Positions 12,491 through 23,805 of a DNA stretch of 64,000 nucleotides are shown one piece after another; within the stretch, counting starts at the first letter, position 1, and each line of letters begins with the position of its first letter. Source of the DNA: Glandiceps talaboti (Eukaryota > Hemichordata > Enteropneusta > Spengelidae). A program made the position numbers and the translations under genes. The notes beneath the pieces were generated by a model. That model worked only from the letters and a program-made list of their open reading frames with translations, made no database searches and was not told where the DNA came from. The DNA is taken from assembly GCF_964340395.1 (NCBI RefSeq), contig NC_135549.1:34391832-34455831 (forward strand). The letters run 5' to 3'.

Positions 12491-13024
12491 ATAATTGTCT
12501 TTCTCCCAAAACAAGATGGAAGGTGGCTGACTAAGTACCTCCCTTCATAGGTCAGAGCTAATTATGAGACATCCATGTGAAATGCACATCCTTTGTCAAG
12601 TAATATCATTTGGACTGTTATTGTAGTTGATTATCACTTACTTTTTAATGCATCATTGTACCTGTGCTACCATATATAATTTTATATCTCCTCTATAGTG
12701 TAGGTGACAGAAGGAGTGGCTAAAATAATTCTGGAGTTTCATTTAGCGGATCTTAGCATATTTTGAGAGGAGCAGCTACAAAATTTGTTTAACCGTAAAT
12801 TGTGCACATTTCCTAACTAGAGCTGATGGAAATCAATTGCCATACAGACAAATTGCAAGAGATAAAATCAAAATGACTGAATAAGTACAATGTAAACTCA
12901 ACTTCAAATATTTTGCCATCATCAGCTTTTTTTTTTTCTGGCCTTATGTATATATTTTTTTAATCATACAGATCGATTCGAGTGCCTGTGTTGTCCGCCA
13001 TCTTGTAATCACGTCAATCATGGT

Positions 13025-13160
13025 TCGGGGGTATGATCACTGTGATTATCACCCCCCCCCCCCTCGTCATGATTGTGATTGGTATTTAAATCAAACGCGA
13101 AATCATGATTGTGATCGATTATGATTGTGCAAATCAAACGCCCCCCCCCCCCCCCCCCTG
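13025..13160. repeat. Poly-C tracts and ATGATTGTGAT repeats
   Basis: C runs of about 12 (13051-13062) and 18 (13141-13158) flank repeats of 'tcatgattgtgat' and 'aaatcaaacgc'. Simple-sequence DNA. Confidence 0.8.
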
Positions 13161-13439
13161 GTATCGAAAGTTGACCACTTTCCCTCACGAGTCATGTTAT
13201 GAGATACGTGGCCTGTCACGAATAGAAAGCTTTTGCTTTATGAAAGACAAAGCACATACCTTGGTACTGTTCATGTACGTTATTAACATGAAATACCGGA
13301 AAAGATATGAAACTATATACACTGCAATGGTCAATCTGTTCAATAAGTGTCTTGTACAAGTTCAGGTCACATGTGCATGTTGTCAGCTGGTGAAAAGAAT
13401 TAACGAGGTAACATAACATCGATATAATTACCCATACTT

Positions 13440-13760
13440 CTTTGCGATGCTCGCGATGTTCCAGGCCTACCAGCTAATATCAGTTAGTCTTGCTGCTAGA
13501 CGTTCGGGCTTTCTGTCGATGCTATAACTATAAGCGAACGAAGTTCGCATGTGAGGGCCTGCCCGAACATGATGTTCCATCCTCGATAGCGTTGTTCGGC
13601 GGTGTGTCGTATTTTATCGGAAGAACATCCGAGGGCTAGCTGATAGACTACTAATCAGTAGTCTCGCTGCCAGACTCGAGACTATCGTCCCTAATCTGTT
13701 TACCGAGCGGCGCAGCCGCGAGAAGAGAGGGACCAGTCCCGATTGGTCCCTCTCCCTCCT
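13440..13760. other. GC-rich, CpG-bearing block with hairpins
   Basis: Locally rich in G, C and CpG. A perfect hairpin GAGAGGGACCA / TGGTCCCTCTC lies at 13725-13754 with an 8-nt loop. 'cagttagtcttgctgctagac' and 'cagtagtctcgctgccagac' (about 13480 and 13656) are diverged direct copies. It could be a non-autonomous transposon fragment or a CpG cluster upstream of the exon at 14342; I cannot decide. Confidence 0.4.
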
Positions 13761-14341
13761 TCGGCCTGGGAGTGGGGGTGGATTGGGAGGGGGGTCGCCT
13801 TGTTTTTGAAATTGGCAGTAGGGTGCTCATGCTGTTTTCAAAATTGTGGACAGGGGGTCATCGTGTTTTGGATTGTGATCGAAGAAAAAAATCCCTTTTC
13901 TACAATGGCATATAGCTAGCCTTGTCTGAAATGTGGTACATGTCAATATTTGTTCTTCTCCCTGTTTCTTACATGAATTCTTTAATATTCCTTATTAGTT
14001 CAAGCATAACTATAAATATACATATACATGTATTACCTAGCTACCACACTAGTTACAGAACATGTCATGTAAATGCTTGGCTGTTTCACAATCAGTGCTT
14101 CACTTATCATGTCATCGGGATGGACAGTTCACTGCCACACGCTCGACCATTCAGTGAACTGGAATCTTTCGCGTCACGAAATATCATGAATATTCATGAG
14201 CATGGCTCACCGCCATTCTTCCCCAAGTCTTCGGAACTTGTCGGCAGAAGTTTCGCCCTTTGTTTAAAAGATTCGTTAGTTTTCGGATGTAAACATGCCA
14301 CACGTGCCACTATATCATGTATATACGACGTACCAAGAAAG

Positions 14342-14360
14342 ATGGCAACTGCTGAAAGCG
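14342..14360 (+). CDS. First coding exon of an unidentified plus-strand gene (MATAESG)
   Basis: An AAGATGGC start context opens MATAES plus one base of the next codon, followed by a perfect GTAAGT donor at 14361. Spliced to the acceptor before 20666 it makes a Gly codon and continues in an open frame, which supports it as a true first exon. Upstream DNA (14180-14340) is CpG-enriched with an AATATTCATGA palindrome, promoter-like. Confidence 0.5.
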
Positions 14361-14881
14361 GTAAGTACAAGTTATCATCCCTTTTTGACCTATTGATCTG
14401 TCTGGCAGCGAGGTCAGATTTTGCTCAAAAGTCCGTGTAAAGTTCATAGGTACATATGTAAGACTAAATGTCTTTTTAGAGGTTTTCCTTTGCATATATC
14501 GCTGTAGTCAGTCTGAAAGAGGATTTTCCAAGCTTTACAACGAGAGGTCATAATTTTTTGTCGGACAATGGGGCGCGATGGGGCGCGTTTTTTCGGGAGC
14601 AGTGTATATTCTCGGTGATCAGAGCGAGAGTGTCCACGTATTCAACACTATGTGTACCATGTGTGACACGTTGTTTGTCACTGTCAGCCTAGCGCCTGTT
14701 GACTTTCTTGGAGTAGATTTGTTTTGATGAGGGAATAGCTATCTGAGTTCTAAAACGAATTTCTTGAAAACGTAATCACGGTAATGTAAGCCTTATTTAC
14801 ATGCGTGATAGTGGATGAAAGCTTCGTTGTGTGGTCGTTGTCGATCGATCGTCGGATATATGAGTGAGTAAATGGATTAGA

Positions 14882-14942
14882 CCATGGATGTATTAGTGAG
14901 ATGTATTAGTGACCATGGATGTATCACTAATACATCCATGAT
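14882..14942. repeat. Short palindrome
   Basis: CATGGATGTATTAGTGA is repeated directly and followed by TCACTAATACATCCATG, giving an inverted pair of about 17 bp. Intronic. Confidence 0.7.
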
Positions 14943-15100
14943 TAGACGTACATCGTATGCAAAGCATGTGTATACAATCATAAATGTAATCACTTGGTAG
15001 GTAATGTAACTGTTACAGATAAATTATTTGTGTCAATTTTTGCCAGCTACTTTCAATATTGGTCAATAGAGTACTAATGAATTTTTTTTTCGTCCGACAG

Positions 15101-15192
15101 CATCATCGTCAGTCTTACTAGCACCATGCACCATCCACAGAGCCAAAGCAAATCGAGCCAGGAGATATCAAAATTGAGACTAGTATAAGAGG
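15101..15192 (+). other. Possible alternative or non-coding exon
   Basis: Flanked by a strong acceptor (T-rich tract and CAG ending 15100) and a GTATGT donor at about 15193. Joined in phase to exon 14342-14360 it reaches a stop after about 25 codons, so if used it would give a 32-residue product or a nonsense-mediated-decay transcript. Confidence 0.3.
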
Positions 15193-15581
15193 GTATGTCA
15201 GAATATTTCCGATATCACATACTGCAATATCTTATTATTACTTTGTGTCACTTGCTTATGATCTGACATAGTAAACATGCACTTGAAACCAGGCCATAAA
15301 CAAAATGTAATCCACGATGTGATAATTTTAATAGTAACAACAACAACAACAACAGATATGGTTGATAATACTCTGATAACCATCATACCCAGCACATTAT
15401 GTTACCAGATTTGCCCGAGTTCCAAAGTTAACAGAATTTTACTTTGAGTAATGTCATTTTGTAATGTGTATCATCTTGGTTATGTCTATAATTTATTCTA
15501 GTTAATTTTATCTGCTGTGTATGCATGGTTATATTTTATTATGATCCATACAAATGTTTTTCTTTTGTTTTGTTTTTATAG

Positions 15582-15925
15582 CTATCAGTGACTGTCCCAC
15601 AAGTGTATAGATGGATTTACATCCGGAAGTCGACAACCCTCATGATCTAACTGCTATTGATGAATCCAGATTAGAAGTAAACAAGAAACTTGTTGAAACA
15701 AAATAGGCGAAAAAAGAAAAACACATTGAATTGTACAAGGAAGTTAATGACCTTCTCACTATTGAGATAGCAGAAATAAACCTTCAATATAAAATTTATG
15801 TTGCTGTGAGCACAACAGTCTCAAATGGATACATTTACAAAAGGACTCTGTTTTTCAACTCACTTCATAAATCTTCTCTGGGAAAGAACATTATCAAGCT
15901 CCTGTACATATTTGGTGGTTTGTAA
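15582..15925 (+). other. Possible exon or broken coding fragment
   Basis: Follows a T-rich acceptor ending at 15581. An ATG at 15611 begins MDLHPEVDNPHDLTAIDESR..., a charged coding-like peptide that meets a TAG at 15704. The same frame then stays open to 15925 (KEVNDLLTIEIAEINLQY...). It may be an exon with a premature stop or a decayed gene fragment; not recognised. Confidence 0.3.
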
Positions 15926-15929
15926 CACA

Positions 15930-17100
15930 AAATACTAGTCTACTTCTAGCTTGGACTATTTACTAGGTTGATCTTGACTATGTCCTTGTAACATATACCA
16001 GGATTAGTGCAATCTATTTCATGTAACAATGACAGCCAATGTAGGTACCACAAAGTTTAGTTGTGATATTAACATACCAAACATGTTCCTCAATGATTGG
16101 CTTATCTGCTCTATTGATGTAGTATTTGGTTGATGATTCATTCAAACTTGGCTTGTTTTTGAGAAGACTATTATGGCTCATTTATAAGTTAAACACTTCA
16201 TGGGGGCCATGAACTGTCAAGCTTTGGATAAACTTAAAATGATGTAATGTGAAAGAGAACAACAACTCTCTGCAGTTGTATTTTCAATACTTTATTTAAC
16301 ATGGAGAAAATAAATAAAAATGAATATGTAATATATATATGTGGCTAATAAATATATAAATACATAAAATATATCATCTGCTTCAGTTTATACTTTGTAA
16401 CATGTATTGAAGTTCACTTGTTTGTAATGGTCCTGAGTCCTGCTATAAATAGTTTTCAGCATGTCAGTCAATATCTTCACATTTGACTTTATGTAGAGGA
16501 AGACTTTCATCTTGTACAAATGTGTAATTTTTCATCTGTTGATAAGAGAGAACCAGAAATTTTAATTAGACATTGATTTCAATTTAAATCACTGCTGAGT
16601 AATTTCACGGGACAGTTGTGGAAACTGTTTCAAAACAAAACAAAAGTATAGGTGTGCATGCAAAATCTTGCATATGAGATAAAATTAAGTGTTGATGTGA
16701 TGGAACAAATCAGGTGATTTTTTACTAATTGTCAGTCACGGCCAACAAACAAGAAACCCCTGAACATCAATTAAATAAGTGTGCTGATTAGTATTTCTTC
16801 ACACTAATACATGTTAAAGAAATATCCTTTCATTGGGTACACAATACTTATTTTCACCAAATACCATATCACTGTTTTATCAGCATAAATATTGATTCTT
16901 AGTATTTCCAAGTCACAATATTGCCCACATTTGAATTTATATTCTCAACAAAAATATTTCGATCAATTTAGAACAAATTACATTAATTACAATCAATTGA
17001 AATCTTACCCTTTAACACGTCTTTTGTTTATACAGAATGTTATTCCTTAGTTCACGACCTTATGTGTTTTAGCCAGTTATAAAAGATAATATACACATTT
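15930..17100. other. No feature recognised
   Basis: AT-rich intronic DNA without supported exons, tandem arrays or RNA genes. Confidence 0.45.
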
Positions 17101-17107
17101 GCCTGTG

Positions 17108-17335
17108 CTAGTCGTCGCCTCGCTTCATAGCACCGAATACACCTGTACTGATAGGAAACTGTGAATGCCTATCTGGCACTTGCTGTGATGTTGCGAAATA
17201 ACCAGTACATTGGTTATAGTATTGCTTTGGTTCGGAGCAATGCGACGACTTTCGTTTAAGATAAAATGTAGCAAAAAAGGCACGAACGAACGACTGTCGA
17301 CAGTGTACTAGTGACAGTGTAGTCTCGAGTCCCAA
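17108..17335 (-). CDS. Possible short exon, unidentified
   Basis: A 75-codon minus-strand frame without ATG that ends ...STGVFGAMKRGDD and stop. The local CpG content is high compared with its AT-rich surroundings and the peptide has balanced composition, so it may be a terminal exon or an old gene fragment. No homologue is recognised and no clear acceptor was fixed. Confidence 0.2.
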   Translation of the reverse strand: MGLETTLSLVHCRQSFVRAFFATFYLKRKSSHCSEPKQYYNQCTGYFATSQQVPDRHSQFPISTGVFGAMKRGDD

Positions 17336-18297
17336 TCAAGTAGAATTGTGTTGAGAGGTGTTCAGTTGGGCAATTTATCCTTTAAAAAGTTATATTGACA
17401 GCTCTTTTTTATCCAGCATGTAGTCGAAATTTAAAACTGAGAAAGAAGAGTACCATATTTACCCTGATTTTAACCAGCTCAGCCACGAAAACTCCCGTAA
17501 GCCACGAACCATACACGCCGTAGGGAACGATTGACCATTGAAGTGCTCGACCATGTAGACAGGAAGTTATGCGTGGAGTAATGGGTATAAGAACAAACGC
17601 TTATATTGCACTTTGGGGCAAAAGTGAACTTGAAGGTTTTGTAATGGTAATCTTCATAAAAGATGTTAATCTAAAATGTTCCCTACTCGTCACTCTGAAC
17701 TTGTCAGAAGGGATTAATGCACTTTCTATTTTGGACACTACATGTTATTGACACTACAAATCACCACATCTCATCAGATTCCAGTTTCTATTATACACTC
17801 GGTATGACAATTCCTAAAGTTCTCTAACATACCGGTGACTTTACTATACATGCAATATTAATGCCACTATACCAATGTTACAGGGCAATTTTTATGTGAC
17901 ATGGGAAACTCATTTAAAACTTACATTTGGAAATATTACCTCAAAGGCTAGGCTATGAATAACCTAAACATTGCCTTAATAGAAGCCAAAAACTGCAGAT
18001 CTGCCAGGGGAAAACCCCAAGGACTCCCTCACCCCCAGAGGTCACTCATGCATTCAACCAACAATCAGATGCACCAACAACCTTTTAACTGTCATAATGG
18101 TATTGAACTTTTCTTAAATATTTTCACCCAATTCTAATTTGAGATGATTTTGTCTTTTAAAGATGTGAAATGTTTGCCATGGTAGTCTAACATTGCCTTA
18201 AACTCCAAATCTCCCTTACCAATGATACTACCAGTAGATGTGCTGACCTTTACTACATGTATTTAATGATGCCATTTAACTGTTTAACTTTAAGAAC

Positions 18298-18775
18298 ATA
18301 TTTCAACCCTATGTAAGTTATAAAGAATAGTTTCTGATACTTGATGGTGCTGTCTTGTAAAGCATGGATTGAGTTATTGCTTGAAAGGGTCTGAATAGCC
18401 TAAAAAATGGCTTTAAGAGTAAAAATCCTCCAGGGCTTCTATAGGGAGACCCCCTTGGACCCCCCACATGAGATGGACATATCCTAGTCTCAAGCTCTTC
18501 CCCTCTTACTGTCAAGATGCTATCAAAGTATATTTCAAAAGTATTTCAACCCTGTGTAGTTGCTTTTTACATGTTGGTGTTGTCTTGTAAAGCTTGGAAA
18601 TTATTGTCTGAAAGGGCCTGAATACAGTCTCAAAATTGACTTTTCAGAGTAAAAAACCTCCAGGGCTTATAGGGGGAGACCCCATAGGACCCCCATAAGA
18701 GATATACATATTCCCTGCTCAAGTTTTCCCATACCTTTCACTATCACAATGCTATTAAACTCCTTTTGGAATATA
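18298..18775. repeat. Diverged tandem duplication, ~235-bp period
   Basis: Both halves share 'tttcaaccct.tgta', 'tgtcttgtaaagc.tgga', 'tgaaagggcctgaata' and 'ctccagggctt.tataggg.gagacccc'. A shorter related segment may lie near 17990-18050. Non-coding. Confidence 0.75.
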
Positions 18776-18897
18776 TTTACCCTGTGTAGTCAATAATTAT
18801 AATTATGATAGTGCTAACCCGGGAGCTTATAAAGTAGATGCAAGACAGTCAAGGAGTCCACACTGAGTCATGATAAAAAAATACCTGTCATGTGAAT

Positions 18898-18900
<3 letters not shown>

Positions 18901-18944
<44 letters not shown>
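18901..18944. repeat. (AT)n microsatellite
   Basis: Uninterrupted AT dinucleotides immediately to the left of the palindrome at 19004-19140. Confidence 0.95.
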
Positions 18945-18946
<2 letters not shown>

Positions 18947-19003
18947 AATAGTATCAAACTCGTAGAATAGAGTGCTCGATGCTTGGGTAAGCAGGGCGGG
19001 AAT

Positions 19004-19137
19004 AATCAAAGTAGTTTGGTTGGAACTTGAGGTGCTTGGTTGTAACTCCGAGTTTCACGCTCAATGCCTGATGAACGCATTGAGCGTGAAACTCGGAGTT
19101 ACAACCAAGCACCTCAAGTTCCAACCAACCTACTTTG

Positions 19138-19140
<3 letters not shown>
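19004..19140. repeat. Near-perfect palindrome: 64-bp arms, 9-bp loop
   Basis: The left arm (19004-19067) and right arm (19077-19140) are reverse complements with a single mismatch. The loop is CTGATGAAC. It sits between two (AT)n tracts. The right arm plus loop forms a hammerhead-ribozyme core, and parts of the arm are shared with the second locus near 60.95 kb. Confidence 0.95.
19068..19106 (+). ncRNA. Hammerhead ribozyme core, Penelope/retrozyme-like (incomplete)
   Basis: CUGAUGA (19068-19074) is followed by stem II ACGC/GCGU closing a 5-nt loop, GAA (19088-19090), a 3-bp stem III ACU/AGU with loop CGG, and U (19100) as the cleavage-site nucleotide. The order and spacing match type I hammerheads with very short stem III known from Penelope-like elements and retrozymes. 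Stem I cannot form locally: ACAACC after the cleavage site has its partner GGUUGU 26 nt too far upstream because of the palindrome. It is therefore probably a rearranged, inactive copy. Confidence 0.65.

Positions 19141-19226
<86 letters not shown>
19141..19226. repeat. (TA)n microsatellite
   Basis: About 43 TA dinucleotides directly adjoining the palindrome's right arm. Confidence 0.97.
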
Positions 19227-19230
<4 letters not shown>

Positions 19231-20001
19231 GGAGGGGTCAGCCTGTTTTTGGTTTTATAGATTAGATGGGGGGGGTCAGTGACTTTTTGTCAGCCCAATT
19301 TAAGAATCCACCCACCCCCCCCCAGGCTGAAGAAACTGACCGGTCCCTAAGCTCACAAGCGACTTTAAACTGTAATCATTAGCACATTCCTGATGTCGAC
19401 TAAATTGTGTGATTTGTTTAACTGTTAGTTGTCAGCCCCAACAATTTCCCCATAATTGTTCAAAATGTTTTGGGTGAGATGTCAATTACTGGTTGAATAG
19501 TCTGCAAATACTTTAGTGTAGTTACATGAGTATTATACTGAGGCTCAGTACAGAGTGCAATAGTGGCAAACGTTTGAGTGATAAATAACACAAATTATTA
19601 TGATAAATGTCATCAGTGACTGAAAGTGAAATAGTGTTTGTAAGTTTTTATTTTTTCGTTTACTCAGTTTTAATACATAAAACCAATAATTTTGCCTTGA
19701 CCCTTTTGAACTTTTAAGGTCAATGTAACGAGATTAATACATGCGATACTGAGCTGCCAAGTGAATCTGTTTACAGGGTACATGATGATGATGAGTGATA
19801 AATGCCAATGTTGTTATTTGGAGTTGTTAATTCCCATTCCATTTTGTAGAGTGTAAAGTTGTAGTAGTGTTTATTTTCATTTTTCAATTCCAAAATGTTT
19901 TACATTAATTGCAGGTAATGCAAGCAATAATATCCAAACTGAAAGTTGTCAAATTGAGAAACATGTAATTCTACTTAATAATATGTTGTTGTTTTTAAGC
20001 C

Positions 20002-20020
20002 GGGGGGGGGGGGGGGGGGG
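20002..20020. repeat. Poly-G tract (19 G)
   Basis: A single uninterrupted G run; simple sequence. Confidence 0.95.
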
Positions 20021-20106
20021 TGTAAAAAGTGACCCTCCATCAATTTTCTTTCTCTAAAAAATGATCATGCCCTGTAAAAAGATTGCAATGAAAACATTTT
20101 TAACTG

Positions 20107-20400
20107 CCTCCCTGTGGCATAGTTGTTAGAGCTCAAGATTAGTAGTCAGGAGGTCCTGGGTTCAATCCCACTAGAAACAGATAATTTTTCTGTAGTAAGA
20201 TCCCACCACATTGATAACTTTTAAAGGCATCACAGTGAGTTTGTGTTTGTACCAAAGCCTGTGTTTTGATCTATTGGCTGAGCTGAAGGCCAGAACTACC
20301 AAAGCCTAGATGGAGTGCACAACTGACAACCCCAGGGCTGATTGGTCAACATCTCAACTCCACCACATTATTACCAATATCTTGTAATGTTGTTCCCCCA
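20107..20400 (+). mobile_element. tRNA-derived SINE
   Basis: The head has an A box (TGGCATAGTTG, 20115-20125) and a B box (GGTTCAATCCC, 20159-20169) at tRNA-like spacing, the internal RNA polymerase III promoter. The acceptor and anticodon arms are too degenerate for a functional tRNA, and a ~230-bp unrelated body follows. The 3' end is not sharply defined. Confidence 0.65.
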
Positions 20401-20489
20401 TAATTACTACTGTGAGACCCACTCTGCTCCTCACACCAATTTCAATTTTCTAAAATATGGCCCTCCCTGAGGACCCATTTGGAAAAAGT

Positions 20490-20521
20490 CCCCCCCCCCC
20501 ACCACCACCACCACCACCACC
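20490..20521. repeat. (C)n(CCA)n simple repeat
   Basis: A C run followed by about seven ACC/CCA triplets; the proline-rich frame it opens is not treated as coding. Confidence 0.95.
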
Positions 20522-20665
20522 TTATAATTTCTTAGGGCTCTATTACATAGCTATTCTGTCACCAATTTCAACTATTGGTTCCTATGTTGAGTGTTTTATT
20601 CATGTTCATTTTGAGATTAAACATGATGATTCAACATTGTTCTGTTTGATGTTTTATGTTGACAG

Positions 20666-21077
20666 GTCAGCCTTCAAAGTTGTATTACTCGACAAATCCA
20701 GACAGAGTTCCTTCCCTACACATGAGACATACAGTGTCACAATCCCCATCCACAGGCACAATGGAAAGATATGAACAAACCATGCAGAAGTCAGAAAAAA
20801 ACTCCGTGGACATCAGAGAGGTTCCTTCTACATATTTTCCAGCATTAAAATTAAACCAGCTGATTCAGTAGCGAGTTTAATAGACACCGAGACTTTAAAA
20901 GAGGGACATCGCACCATTTCAACACAGACAGTGCAGTGGTACAGATATTTCTCATGCAGAGATGATGAGACTAATATAGAGATTAACAATTTGAGAAATG
21001 CACCGAGACGGACTCAACAGAATCAGGAACAGTTTACTGTTTTTACTAAACCATTGATGCTAATAATGAAAAGGTGA
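20666..21077 (+). CDS. Terminal exon of the plus-strand MATAESG gene, with apparent frameshift
   Basis: Begins after an acceptor (pyrimidine tract, GACAG at 20661-20665). In the phase set by exon 14342-14360 it encodes QPSKLYYSTNPDRVPS... and stops at 20869-20871. From about 20850 a second frame, offset by one base, stays open to a TGA at 21075-21077 (KEGHRTISTQTVQWYRYF..., INNLRNAPRRTQQ...) and looks equally coding. One indel in the T/A-rich 20831-20850 stretch would join them. This is either a mutation, a sequencing error, or two alternative ends. The protein is hydrophilic, and I do not recognise it. An AATAAA lies near 21655. Confidence 0.5.
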
Positions 21078-21079
21078 AG

Positions 21080-21960
21080 TTTTATACCAGACTTAAATTT
21101 CACGACAATAATGACTGTATTATATTCAGTCTGGTTGAAAGGTACATGTAGAGTATTTACTAAATTTCAATAAGTATTGTTGGCAATGACAAAACTTGGC
21201 TTGAATTTTTAATTAGCTTAAAGCATAATTAGAATCGTTTGTTGCAAAGTATCCTGTTTCATCCTACTGCACTTCAGTTTTGTATCCTTTCCTGGATGCT
21301 TCTTCAGGCTGACTGATGACACTCGTGCCCTTAGAGGTTGTTTTCATTACTTGTGTAATGACTCCTACTGAAAACCCCTCACTCACTTGTATTCTCTTTG
21401 GCTGAATGAAGAATTAAAAAATCTTTGGGAATTTATAAGTAATGGCCACCTATGCCTGAGTCCACTGTATTTTGAGACTCACATTTAGTAATTAGAGTCA
21501 ACTATGGGTCGCAATATTAGAATAATATTGGGCATACCTATTAATTTGTGTTGTTTTGAAATATACGAGGCTAAAGTACTAAACACCTATCACATCAGTA
21601 TGCAGACATAGCAGTAGCTAAGCTGAAATGTAAGTCACCAGGTGTTCATCTTATAAATAAATATTTCTAGTTAATCACAGTTGTAGTTGTTGTTCTAAAT
21701 AACCCCTCATTATCTCCTTTTAACTTTCTATTTTCACTTGTGTCCCATTGTCTTAACTTACATGTACACACAGTTATACATATGAGAATGTGTCCATAGG
21801 TGGATGCATGGTTACTATACTCCTTTTTTAAGGATTTCTACAAAATCATTGTTTCAACCAGCATATTTCCATCATTGGGCTGATTTAAGAGTCTCACTCT
21901 TTGATAATACAGTACTGCCTATGTTTCACATTTTACTGGCTACATTTAAAATTAGCTACA
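21080..21960. other. No coding feature; likely 3' flank of the plus-strand gene
   Basis: AT-rich, with an AATAAA near 21655 that could serve the upstream terminal exon. Confidence 0.35.
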
Positions 21961-21969
21961 TCCCTATGT

Positions 21970-22080
21970 ACATCCATCCATCCATCCACCCATACATTAC
22001 ATTACATTACATTACATTACATTACATTACAGTACATAACATTATAGTACAGTACAGTACAGTACATTACATTACATAAT
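21970..22080. repeat. (CATC)n, (ATTAC)n, (AGTAC)n microsatellite
   Basis: Consecutive short arrays of CATC, ATTAC and AGTAC units; simple sequence. Confidence 0.95.
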
Positions 22081-22665
22081 ATATAGAAACATGAAATAAA
22101 TCAAATTGAAAATTATATTTTAATATAAAAAACTTGCATACCCAATAAGGTAAGTATTACATCAGAATATTACATGATCATTCACAGTCAACAACAGTAA
22201 CGCGTGTCAAAATCTCAGGATATAGAGCTGCAGGGCAGCAACTCAATATTCCATTCAGATGTAATGAAGGAGTTTACACAAGACTGGATATTTCAGTCTA
22301 CAGATTGAGTAAAGTACTGTAACAACAATGCAGAATGTGCTGCTCACACTAATATACTGAGGATAAATCATATGAATTCAAATTATCCACCATCTTGATT
22401 TCCATAGGTTCTTATAGAATTCTTTGAATACAGCAGATTACCACTACCTTGAACATGCTAGACTGTTTATAGCATGGAAACGGTATGATTGCACTAAAGA
22501 AAAGCATACACACATATCAGCTTTATAGTGATGCGTCTAAAATACACAGGAAAGGACTCTTCAATTCTTATTTTGGTTCATCTAAGGCTTGTTTAACACC
22601 ATGAGCACAGCATTCACCAAGACCATATGTGTAATCAGTGAGCTGCTACTATCTTTCCACCAATC

Positions 22666-22721
22666 TCAACAATCACCCATGGATTCAGTGGTTTCTTTAT
22701 CAAGTGCTGACAATCCAGGAC
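22666..22721 (-). CDS. Possible terminal exon of a minus-strand gene
   Basis: After an acceptor (ATTTATTTTAG) the frame reads PGLSALDKETTESMGDC and stops at TGA (22666-22668). The acceptor and short coherent peptide suggest a 3' exon; the upstream partner exon and phase are not established. Confidence 0.35.
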
Positions 22722-22814
22722 CTAAAATAAATAGATATTTTGTTAGCAGGTTACTAAAATACTGATTATATTATATCATGCTACTATGTGCCATTCTGAT
22801 TGGATAATAACTGT

Positions 22815-22857
22815 GGTAAAATCCCATTTTACCACGGCTGGCAGTGGTAAAATGGGC
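22815..22857. repeat. Hairpin plus third copy of GTGGTAAAAT
   Basis: GTGGTAAAAT-CCC-ATTTTACCAC forms a perfect 10-bp stem, followed by another 'agtggtaaaatggg'. It lies just upstream of a second foldback and may be part of the same element. Confidence 0.8.
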
Positions 22858-22965
22858 CCCTAAACTAGCATATGAATAGTACAACGAGCCGTCTCAGCGT
22901 CCTGCTCTCGTTGAATCAAGCAACACCAATTTAACTTTTAACCATCAGTCAAGTGCATCAGGGTT

Positions 22966-23132
22966 AATATCTAATTAAGCAATAACCCCCACTGAAGGTG
23001 GGTATACACTCGAATTTGGTACAATTCGCTCCATATAGCACTCGCCATTCGGCTTGTGCTATATGTCGCGAATTATACCAAAATCTTGTGTATACCCGCC
23101 TTCGGCGGGCGGTTATTGCTTAATTAGATATT
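22966..23132. mobile_element. Foldback MITE-like element, 167 bp
   Basis: Termini AATATCTAATTAAGCAATAA are perfectly inverted at the two ends, and the arms stay complementary inward ('gggtatacac', 'aattcg', 'atatagcac') to a short loop. It has the size and structure of a hairpin MITE. No target duplication was identified. Confidence 0.75.
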
Positions 23133-23448
23133 TTATGCATTTATCAAAATAAGCTATGGTAAAATATTGTTTCTATTCATCTATGGCATGTTCATTTCTG
23201 TTTCACATGAAAACACCTGGCACAGTGAATCTCAGTTTGTTTTACTCCATAATTTCTAGGACGAGAATTTCAAAATCAATTAAGATTAGGGATAATTGTA
23301 TGTATCTTATCAATATGTTGGTTTTAAAAAAATGATAAACAACAGTGTGATACAACAACTAAGTGAGTTTGTTAAATAAATGTGTGCTACATAGCAATGA
23401 TGCTTCTTTCAACTTCAAAACTGCTGGCACAATGTAATACTTGATTGG

Positions 23449-23805
23449 GTATGGTGTCCAATCCATGACAAAATTACAACTCCTCATTTTGCTCTTCTTA
23501 TTTCAATTTTACAACTCAAATATCTATTTTTGTGTTCTATATTCCATTTTACAATTCGTCATTCCAAAACTGAATGCAATTGAACAACTGAACTTTCATT
23601 TCTGAATGAAATTTTACAACTCAACTTTCTATTTTTTAATTTTGTATTCTATTTTCCATGTTTAATTCTGTATTCTATTGTACAGTTCGACATTCGATTA
23701 CTCTGCTTCCTGTTTCATTCGACTACTCATTCTTCTAAACCCAATTTCACAGTTACACATTTGATTTCAGGGTTCCACTATTCGACATATTCTATTTCTC
23801 AATTC
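23449..23805. repeat. Dispersed repeat, copy 1 (second copy 38577-38938)
   Basis: Nearly identical over about 360 bp to 38577-38938, starting at 'tatggtgtccaatccatgac'. The high identity suggests recent dispersal. T-rich with many short 'ttcaacatt.tatttc' blocks, non-coding. Confidence 0.9.

Noticed and set aside
13922-14440. 172-codon plus-strand open frame
   Set aside because: Crosses the promoter-like region and the strong GTAAGT donor at 14361; no coherent protein pattern.
20107-20180. Functional tRNA gene
   Set aside because: A and B boxes are present, but the cloverleaf stems do not close and a SINE-like body follows.
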